Source: an uncultured Bacteroidia bacterium (GTDB lineage: Bacteria > Bacteroidota > Bacteroidia > Bacteroidales > UBA932). From it: 64,000 nucleotides of DNA. Shown here in pieces: positions 34,732-40,805 of the stretch. The DNA lies in the NCBI GenBank assembly GCA_902797435.1, contig CADBSV010000029.1:1-64000 (forward strand). Direction: 5' to 3'. Position 1 is the stretch's first letter, and every line of letters begins with the position of its first letter. A program made the translations under genes and the position numbers. The notes under the pieces are model-generated. The model did not search any database and was not told the DNA's origin. It saw nothing but the letters and a program-made list of their open reading frames with translations.

Positions 34732-36905
34732 TCTGATATCGTGTTAATGTATGGCTCAGAAGTCATTTCGAAGTACAATTCCCCTCCAGTCAGGAGGTCT
34801 TTGCTTTTAATACAAAAGTCTTTACACGGCTTGCCGTTGAATCTCACCGATTTTACATAGATATTCTTTTCTGAAAGTGCAGGAGCTTTTATCGTCAGCC
34901 TTTTCCCTTTAGGGAGATGTACCACCGTCTCTCTGAATGAGGGTGTGCCGATGACGAATTCCCCGGATGCAGGAGTTACAGGATAGAAGCCGAGAGCACT
35001 GAATATGAACCACGCTGACATTTGTCCGCAGTCTTCATTCCCGCACAGACCGTCAGGATGGGAAGAGTATAGACTCTTTTTAATCCTGCTGACCAGCTGT
35101 TGTGTCTTCCAAGGTTTTCCCGCAAGGGTATATAAGTATGCGACGTGGTGGCTCGGCTCATTTCCGTGGGCATACTGTCCAATCAGCCCGGAAACATCCT
35201 TAACCCTGTTGGATGAGGGAGATAGAGGTCTGGTAAACAGCGTGTCGAGCATGGCACAGAATGGCTCCGCCCCACCATGCATTGCGATAAAACCCTCCAT
35301 GTCATGCGGAACATAAAAACTGTACTGCCAAGCATTGCCTTCGGTGTAATCGCTCTCCCTGTTAGGGACGATCTCATCGGGATTGAATCCGTCCTTCCAT
35401 GTCCCGTCGGAATTGCGCGGACGCATAAAACCGGTTTCAGGGTCAAAAACATTCCGATAGCTCAAGGAAAGCTTCCTGAAATAATCCGCATCCCGTGTCT
35501 CCCCCAGTTTTTCCGCTACCCTTGCAACACACCACCAGTCGTAGGAATACTCAAGCAATTTTGAGACGGAATTCTTCTGCAAATCAGCGGGGATATATCC
35601 TCCATCAAGGATATACTGCATGTTTTCGGTATATTTTACCGAACAATCCAGCGCCTGTTCCTTCATGGCGGCATAAGCCTCACGATAGTCGAATCCGGGG
35701 ACATCCTGCATGATGGCATCGGCAAGTACAGATAACGAGTGCAAGCCAATCATGCCGAATACCTCATAACCTCCGAATACATGGATAGGAAGCCGCCCGG
35801 TATGTCTGTAATGAAGGAGCATGGACTGGATAAATTCTACATTTCTGTCACGAAGGATCAGGTTGTACAGCGGATGTAATGCGCGGTAAGTGTCCCAAAG
35901 AGAAAACGTAGTAAACACGGGAGTGTCTGACCTTTGTATCTCCTGATTTCTGTCGCACCAGTCCCCGTTACAATCTGACACCAGAGATGGGGCGATCATG
36001 CAATGATATAATGCTGTATAGAAGATTCTGACATCTTCCAAAGACTCATAATCCTTGATTTCAATGCAAGAAAGTGCTTTTCGCCATTCTGATTCAGCCT
36101 TCTTCTGTACAGATTCAAAAGACCAGCCGGGGATTTCCCGCCGAAGATTCCCATCTGCCCCGGAAAACCCGACAGTGGATAACCCTAGTTTCATCAGAAC
36201 GGTACTGCCCGGGCGGAATTCGAGATAGAGTTTTCGGCCGTCGCCGCTCTGTTCTGTTGCGATAATATCTGATTTGATGTCTGCCAGAAAGAAAAACACA
36301 TGGTCTCCAATAAAGCCCTTCGATCTTCGATAGCCTCTGACAGAGGCAGGGCCGCACATTTCCAGGTGAACGGCCGTGGGGCTGTCATTAATCCCGTGCT
36401 GCAAGTCAAAAAGAAGCCCGGCCTTCTGACCTTGGGGGAAAGAGAAACGATAAAGGGCACACCTTGCGGTGGTGGTCACTTCACAGCGCACTCCGTCTAA
36501 TACGACCGAATATAAGCCAGGCTTTGCGGTCTCAGTTGTATGCGAGAAATTCACTCTATACCCGGAGCCCGGGAAATGCAGATTCCCGGGAGAAAAATGT
36601 GGCTCTCCGACGATGGGCATGATCCGGATGTCACCCATATCGCCTGCGCCTGTTCCGCTCAGATGCGTCTGAGAGAATCCCATGATGGTCGAATCTGCCC
36701 AATGATATCCGGAACAATGGTTCCAGTCGTGGTCATGTGTGTCGGGGCTTGCCGAAATCATCCCGAACGGTATGCAGGCCCCCGGAAAAGTGTGTCCGTT
36801 GGCAGCGGTGCCAACCATGGGATTCACATTGTCAAGCACCGAATGCCTTCCGCCGCAACCGAACAGAAGCAGAAGGAAGAACAGAAACACGAATGTTCTT
36901 TTCAT
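34728..36905 (-). CDS. GH92-type alpha-mannosidase-like lipoprotein
   Basis: A 725-residue lipoprotein (lipobox Cys17) of family GH92 with canonical motifs. These are VNPMVGTAANGHTFPGACIP, SPDTHDHDWNHCSGYHW, LSGTGAGDMGDIRIMP, the catalytic-acid glutamate in HGNEPSHH, and GNEDCGQMSAWFIFSALGFYPV. Members remove terminal alpha-mannose; the donor subsite recognises the manno configuration and binds calcium. The gene is embedded between gmhA and the kinase-phosphatase gene with an ATGA overlap, so its released sugar probably feeds that pathway. A manno-configured heptose would be sterically related to mannose, which is an inference. Confidence 0.92.
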   Translation of the reverse strand: MKRTFVFLFFLLLLFGCGGRHSVLDNVNPMVGTAANGHTFPGACIPFGMISASPDTHDHDWNHCSGYHWADSTIMGFSQTHLSGTGAGDMGDIRIMPIVGEPHFSPGNLHFPGSGYRVNFSHTTETAKPGLYSVVLDGVRCEVTTTARCALYRFSFPQGQKAGLLFDLQHGINDSPTAVHLEMCGPASVRGYRRSKGFIGDHVFFFLADIKSDIIATEQSGDGRKLYLEFRPGSTVLMKLGLSTVGFSGADGNLRREIPGWSFESVQKKAESEWRKALSCIEIKDYESLEDVRIFYTALYHCMIAPSLVSDCNGDWCDRNQEIQRSDTPVFTTFSLWDTYRALHPLYNLILRDRNVEFIQSMLLHYRHTGRLPIHVFGGYEVFGMIGLHSLSVLADAIMQDVPGFDYREAYAAMKEQALDCSVKYTENMQYILDGGYIPADLQKNSVSKLLEYSYDWWCVARVAEKLGETRDADYFRKLSLSYRNVFDPETGFMRPRNSDGTWKDGFNPDEIVPNRESDYTEGNAWQYSFYVPHDMEGFIAMHGGAEPFCAMLDTLFTRPLSPSSNRVKDVSGLIGQYAHGNEPSHHVAYLYTLAGKPWKTQQLVSRIKKSLYSSHPDGLCGNEDCGQMSAWFIFSALGFYPVTPASGEFVIGTPSFRETVVHLPKGKRLTIKAPALSEKNIYVKSVRFNGKPCKDFCIKSKDLLTGGELYFEMTSEPYINTISE

Positions 36906-36908
36906 AAT

Positions 36909-37487
36909 TCAGTGCCCAAGTATTTTTTCTATCGTCTGAATAAGGATGTGAATTACCTTAATGTGGATTTCCTGAATGCGGTCGGAATGTGCTGCCTTGG
37001 GAGCCGCGATACATATATCGGAAAGATGCGAGATAGGGGAACATCCTTCAGAAGTAAGTGCAATGACCTTGACACCGGCTTGTCTTGCCATCTCCGCAGC
37101 TTTCACGACATTTGCTGATGTCCCACTGGTGGTAATTGCAAGAAGGACGTCGCCTTCTTTGCCGAACGCCTCCACCCAGCGGGAAAACACCTCTTCATAG
37201 CTAAAATCATTAGCAGTGCACGTCAGATAGGCAGAATCGTTGCAGGACATAGCCGGATATGGTCTGCGGTCGTTCCTATAACGCCCTGTCAGTTCCTCAG
37301 CAAAATGTGTGGCGTCACAAAGAGAACCTCCATTTCCGCAACTGAGCACTTTCCCTCCTCTCGCAAGGCAGGCAGCCATCATTTCAGCGGCTGAAGCGAT
37401 GACGGACACCGTTTCCGGTTTTTGGATAAACTCATCCAATTCTTTCTTCGCCTCCTGAAGGCTCTCCGATATAAGCTGCTCAAACAT
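36909..37487 (-). CDS. gmhA: Phosphoheptose isomerase GmhA
   Basis: GmhA interconverts sedoheptulose 7-phosphate and D-glycero-D-manno-heptose 7-phosphate. From the ATG at 37487 it is 192 residues, the same length as the E. coli enzyme. It keeps CGNGGSLCDATHFAEELTGRY with Glu65, ITTSGTSANVVKA for phosphate binding, and DRIQEIHIKVIHILIQ with His180, at the E. coli positions as I recall them. The longer open frame starts inside the MFS gene and adds no conserved sequence. Its start overlaps the MFS stop by eight bases. Placement with a transporter and GH92 rather than LPS genes is unusual. Confidence 0.92.
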   Translation of the reverse strand: MFEQLISESLQEAKKELDEFIQKPETVSVIASAAEMMAACLARGGKVLSCGNGGSLCDATHFAEELTGRYRNDRRPYPAMSCNDSAYLTCTANDFSYEEVFSRWVEAFGKEGDVLLAITTSGTSANVVKAAEMARQAGVKVIALTSEGCSPISHLSDICIAAPKAAHSDRIQEIHIKVIHILIQTIEKILGH

Positions 37488-38646
37488 TTGAATTAATCTT
37501 TTTAATCTTTCCTGTGAGAGTGAACATATAGATCCAGACGACTGCCAGCACCAGGATAGCCGACCATTGATTGCCTGCAGCATCGGTAATAATGCCGATG
37601 AGTGGAGGCAGGATTCCTCCTCCGGCGCAACCCATTATCATCAAAGAAGATATCTCATTGCTGCGTTCCGGTTTGCGCTTCATTGCCATGGAGACCACGA
37701 TCGCAAACAGATTTGAGTATCCCAGCCCGAAAACTGAAACGCCGATAAGAGCAAGGACCTTTTCTCTGACAAGGACCAACATTATGAGTCCAGCCAATGC
37801 AAGCAAGACGCTTACTATATAGAATCTTTCCTCAGCTATACGCAGAAGAAGGACTCCTCCGATCAGCGCTCCTATGGTCCTGGACAGGAAATAGACACTG
37901 TTGCAAAGAGCGGCAGAATCAAGATCCATCCCGCAGGTGTCCTGAAGATACTTGGGAAACGTAACATTCATTCCGACATCAACTCCGACAAGGACAAGTA
38001 TAGCTACGAAAAAGGCAAGAATCATCTTATCCCTGAACAATCCGAAAGTTGCTGCAAATGAGCTGCCTGAATCCTCTGGTTTTTCTCTTTGGACTGGAGT
38101 AAGGGCCAGCCACACAAAGCCCAATAATGAAATGGCTGCATACAGGGGGAATATGTATTTCCAGCCATAAGATGTACCGACAAACAGACTCACAAGAAGC
38201 GGTCCTGTAAAGGAACAGAGTGCTTTTGCAAGTTGCCCTATAGAAATCACGCCTGTCTGTTTCTCAGGAGAAATGACATTAGTCACCAAAGGGTTCAGAG
38301 CAACCTGGAGCATTGTATTGCCAATTCCCACGAGAGAAAAAGCCACGACAACTGTTGCAAAAGCATAATCGACTATTATCAGAGAAAACGCGAGAATCTG
38401 GACCAAAAAGCTGAGAAGCACAGTATTCTTTCTTCCTATCCTGTTCATCAACAATCCGGTAGGAACTGACAGAATCAGGAACCACACGAAACAAGAAGAA
38501 GTAAGAAGGCTTACCATCGCTCCGGAAAGGGATTCGAAATCGGAACTCACATAATTGACAGTCATCCCTATAATGTCAACGAATCCCATGATGAAGAACC
38601 CGAACATTATCGGCAGAATTGCTGCTTTTTTGTTGCTCTTTGCCAT
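37480..38646 (-). CDS. MFS sugar transporter
   Basis: A 388-residue major-facilitator protein with about twelve hydrophobic segments. It has the family signature GLLMNRIGRKNTVLLS between segments 2 and 3 and a second half beginning FGLFRDKMILAFF after a charged central loop. The opening LPIMFGFFIMGFVDIIGM recalls FucP/glucose-galactose porter relatives. It is the first gene of the locus B operon, directly after a strong promoter and a LacI-type operator. It probably imports the sugar that the GH92, GmhA and kinase enzymes act on. Confidence 0.88.
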   Translation of the reverse strand: MAKSNKKAAILPIMFGFFIMGFVDIIGMTVNYVSSDFESLSGAMVSLLTSSCFVWFLILSVPTGLLMNRIGRKNTVLLSFLVQILAFSLIIVDYAFATVVVAFSLVGIGNTMLQVALNPLVTNVISPEKQTGVISIGQLAKALCSFTGPLLVSLFVGTSYGWKYIFPLYAAISLLGFVWLALTPVQREKPEDSGSSFAATFGLFRDKMILAFFVAILVLVGVDVGMNVTFPKYLQDTCGMDLDSAALCNSVYFLSRTIGALIGGVLLLRIAEERFYIVSVLLALAGLIMLVLVREKVLALIGVSVFGLGYSNLFAIVVSMAMKRKPERSNEISSLMIMGCAGGGILPPLIGIITDAAGNQWSAILVLAVVWIYMFTLTGKIKKINSNV

Positions 38647-38670
38647 ATTATTAGTTTTAGTTTTTCCTTA

Positions 38671-38700
38671 TACTTAACCGCATACTTAATCGGTTAAGTA
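38671..38700. promoter_or_regulatory. LacI-type operator in front of the MFS-gmhA operon
   Basis: TACTTAATCGGTTAAGTA at 38683-38700 is an 18-bp palindrome symmetric at 16 positions, with the LacI/GalR-type core TTAA-n-CG-n-TTAA. A second TACTTAACCG at 38671-38680 makes a perfect 10-bp inverted repeat with 38691-38700. The site lies just downstream of the predicted transcription start, a position where a repressor blocks elongation or initiation. Confidence 0.7.
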
Positions 38701-38713
38701 TCCCTATACTGCG

Positions 38714-38745
38714 CAAATATATAAATAAAATTCATTTCGCTCAAA
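38714..38745 (-). promoter_or_regulatory. Promoter of the MFS-gmhA operon
   Basis: On the minus strand: TTTG (38745-38742), 20 bases, then TATATTTG (38721-38714). Transcription would start near 38707, immediately before the operator. Confidence 0.7.
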
Positions 38746-38749
38746 TTAT

Positions 38750-38782
38750 TTTGACAATTCTGATTTCTTTTATCTACTTTTG
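38750..38782 (+). promoter_or_regulatory. Promoter of the secreted EEP gene
   Basis: TTTG at 38750-38753, 21 bases, then TACTTTTG at 38775-38782. It is back to back with the MFS operon promoter. The operator lies about 50 bases upstream of its -33 box, so co-regulation is possible. Confidence 0.6.
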
Positions 38783-38805
38783 CAGCGGACAAATATAAAT
38801 GAGCC

Positions 38806-39747
38806 ATGAATTTTTATCGGTTAAGAATCATCAGCATCATTATCATCCTGCTCATCCCTGGCCGTTCAGTCACCAGCGCCAAACGCTTGAAAGACCCGAA
38901 CATTGTCATCGGGAGCTGTAACGTGAGATGCACAAGCCAGAAAGACGACATTCAGGGTGACGGATGGGATGCACGCAAACAGTGGTTGTGCTCCTTCATC
39001 GAGTTTATGTCCCCCGACGTCCTGGGCACTCAGGAGGTTACATACAAACAAAAGACTGACATGCTCGCCGCTCTTCCAGATTACGATTGCATAGGAGTAG
39101 GCAGGAATGACGGCAAAACCAAAGGTGAGCACGTCCTCATCTTTTACCGAAGGGACAGGTTCAACTTGCTCAAGCATGGCGACTTCTGGTTGTCGGAAAG
39201 CCCGGATCAACCTTCAACGGGGTGGGATGCCGCTCACCCGAGAATCTGTACTTGGGGCTGTTTGAAGGACAAAGTTACCCACAAGAAGATATGGATATTC
39301 AACCTCCATAACGATCATCGAGGCGTCGTTGCCAGGCGAGAGAGCGCAAAGCTTGTAATCTCGCGTATAAAGGAGATGACGGGACCCCGGGACCGGGTGT
39401 TCGTTACCGGAGATTTTAATGTGGACCAGCGAAATGAGATATATACGATTTATACGGACTACCTCGAGGATTCATACATGACGGCCGAGAAAAGATACGC
39501 CCCTAATGGCAGTTTCAACGCTTTCAAGACTGACTCTTTCACAGATAGTCGCATCGACCACATATTTGTAACTCCAGGAACCCAAGTCCTCCGCTATGGT
39601 ATCCTCACAGAGACATACCGTACTGAGAACGAAAAAAGCGAGGAAGCACTCAAGTCTTCCCATTTTCCATCAGAAGTCAGTTTCCACACATATACGGCAA
39701 GAACACTCACAGACCACTTTCCGGTATTCATCAAAGTCAGATTGTAG
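38806..39747 (+). CDS. Secreted endonuclease/exonuclease/phosphatase-family protein
   Basis: A 313-residue EEP-fold enzyme with a hydrophobic N-terminal export signal (about residues 1-25) and no lipobox cysteine. Motifs: SCNVRC, GTQEV, a YRRDRFNLLKHGDFWLSESP block, FNLHNDHRG, TGDFNVD, RIDHIFV and DHFPV. The metal and catalytic residues are in place. It is a paralogue of the EEP lipoprotein of locus A, sharing FWLSE-P-P--GWDA. It diverges from the MFS-gmhA operon and may share its LacI-type control. It probably removes a phosphate-linked group from a glycan or lipid outside the cytoplasm. Confidence 0.85.
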   Translation: MNFYRLRIISIIIILLIPGRSVTSAKRLKDPNIVIGSCNVRCTSQKDDIQGDGWDARKQWLCSFIEFMSPDVLGTQEVTYKQKTDMLAALPDYDCIGVGRNDGKTKGEHVLIFYRRDRFNLLKHGDFWLSESPDQPSTGWDAAHPRICTWGCLKDKVTHKKIWIFNLHNDHRGVVARRESAKLVISRIKEMTGPRDRVFVTGDFNVDQRNEIYTIYTDYLEDSYMTAEKRYAPNGSFNAFKTDSFTDSRIDHIFVTPGTQVLRYGILTETYRTENEKSEEALKSSHFPSEVSFHTYTARTLTDHFPVFIKVRL

Positions 39748-39773
39748 CCAGTATCGCCAGCTTTCGCAGGCCC

Positions 39774-39910
39774 GTTGTGAATTGCTTTCGAATTACTGTC
39801 TTTGACAGACATGACACATCCCGCAGGGCTAGGCCGGGCATGTTCCAACCCGCTGCGTCGCCCTTTGTTGGTGGAGGCTAACTACTCAATAATTTAAACT
39901 CCACAGCCAA
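39774..39910 (+). repeat. Two-copy interspersed element, right copy
   Basis: Positions 39775-39810 are identical to 10087-10122 and in the same orientation, so the pair forms direct repeats 29,688 bases apart. The downstream block also recurs: GGTGGAGG at 39870-39877, TAAC, CTCAATA at 39885-39891, then CTCCAC at 39899-39904 followed by GCCAAC. Over 27 positions from CTCAATA to CAAC about 21 bases match the left copy. It sits in the 194-base gap between the ends of the EEP gene and ribF, which holds no protein gene. Confidence 0.75.
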
Positions 39911-39941
39911 CCAAAACTTCGCGGCTAATAAGCTAGTCCCG

Positions 39942-40805
39942 TTACAATTGGGCAGCAAGGATGCCACGGCAGGCAGCCTCGTCCCTGCGGAGCTGCGCCG
40001 CAAGGTCGTCGAGCCCCTCGAAGCGCATCTCACCGCGTATCCTGCGGAGGAACTCCAGCCGGAGGGTCTCGCCGTAGATTTCCTCATCGAAGTCGAAGAT
40101 GTGCGTTTCGTTTGTCTGGCCAATGTTGGTCATTCCGAAAAGCATGCGGTCCTTGATGCGCACTCTTGTAATGTAAACCCCTTCCGCAGGCACCAGTTTG
40201 AGTTTTTCGAAAAGCTCCAGGTTGGCGGTAGGATAACCGATGGTGCGGCCTATCTTGCGGCCGTGGACAACTTCGCCCTCGAGGGCATAGTCGTAACAGA
40301 GGAAGCGGGATGCCGTCTCCACGTCGCCCGCCAGCAGGGCCTGGCGTATCTTTGTGGAACTCACCGCAATGCCTACGCTCGACACCTTGTCGGTACGGAT
40401 CACCTCCAGTCCGAGGGAGGCGGCGAGGTCGGCCGTCTGGGCGGGAGTGCCGGAGTCATGGCCTATGCGGTTGTCGTAGCCGAGAAGGATGGCGGTACCG
40501 CCGAAACGCTCTTTTATGTAGAACTTCAGGTAATCTGCCGTGGAAGTCCGGGAGAACTCTTCGGTAAACGGCAGCACTTCCACCCTGTCCACTCCCAAAC
40601 CCTGGAGGAGAGTTATTTTCTCGTCCAGGGTGTTGAGCAGACGGAGGTTCAGGGCATCGTCGCGGAGCACTATGCGCGGATGCGGCCAGAGCGTTACGAC
40701 AACGCTCTCCTCACCACGCTCCCGCGCGGTGCTCACGAGGGTCTCGAGCACCAGACGGTGCCCTATATGGACACCGTCGAAGAATCCTGTAGCGATTACA
40801 GCCAT
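39942..40805 (-). CDS. ribF: Bifunctional riboflavin kinase / FAD synthetase
   Basis: Converts riboflavin to FMN and FMN to FAD. The 287-residue protein has the N-terminal FAD-synthetase nucleotidyltransferase domain (ATGFFDGVHIGHRLVL near residues 5-20, then VSSTKIRQALLAGD). The C-terminal riboflavin-kinase barrel has GRKIGRTIGYPTANLEL and GVYITRV. The N terminus is short compared with many homologues, but the first conserved strand is complete. It is the last gene of the xseA-glycogen operon and overlaps glgP by ten bases. Confidence 0.94.
   Translation of the reverse strand: MAVIATGFFDGVHIGHRLVLETLVSTARERGEESVVVTLWPHPRIVLRDDALNLRLLNTLDEKITLLQGLGVDRVEVLPFTEEFSRTSTADYLKFYIKERFGGTAILLGYDNRIGHDSGTPAQTADLAASLGLEVIRTDKVSSVGIAVSSTKIRQALLAGDVETASRFLCYDYALEGEVVHGRKIGRTIGYPTANLELFEKLKLVPAEGVYITRVRIKDRMLFGMTNIGQTNETHIFDFDEEIYGETLRLEFLRRIRGEMRFEGLDDLAAQLRRDEAACRGILAAQL

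Noticed and set aside
10086..39820. CRISPR array
   Set aside because: Only two repeat-like units exist, 29.7 kb apart, with no regular spacers and no cas genes in the window.
39748..39941. Possible small protein gene between the EEP gene and ribF
   Set aside because: Open frames here are short and without family pattern. The space is explained by the right copy of the repeated element.
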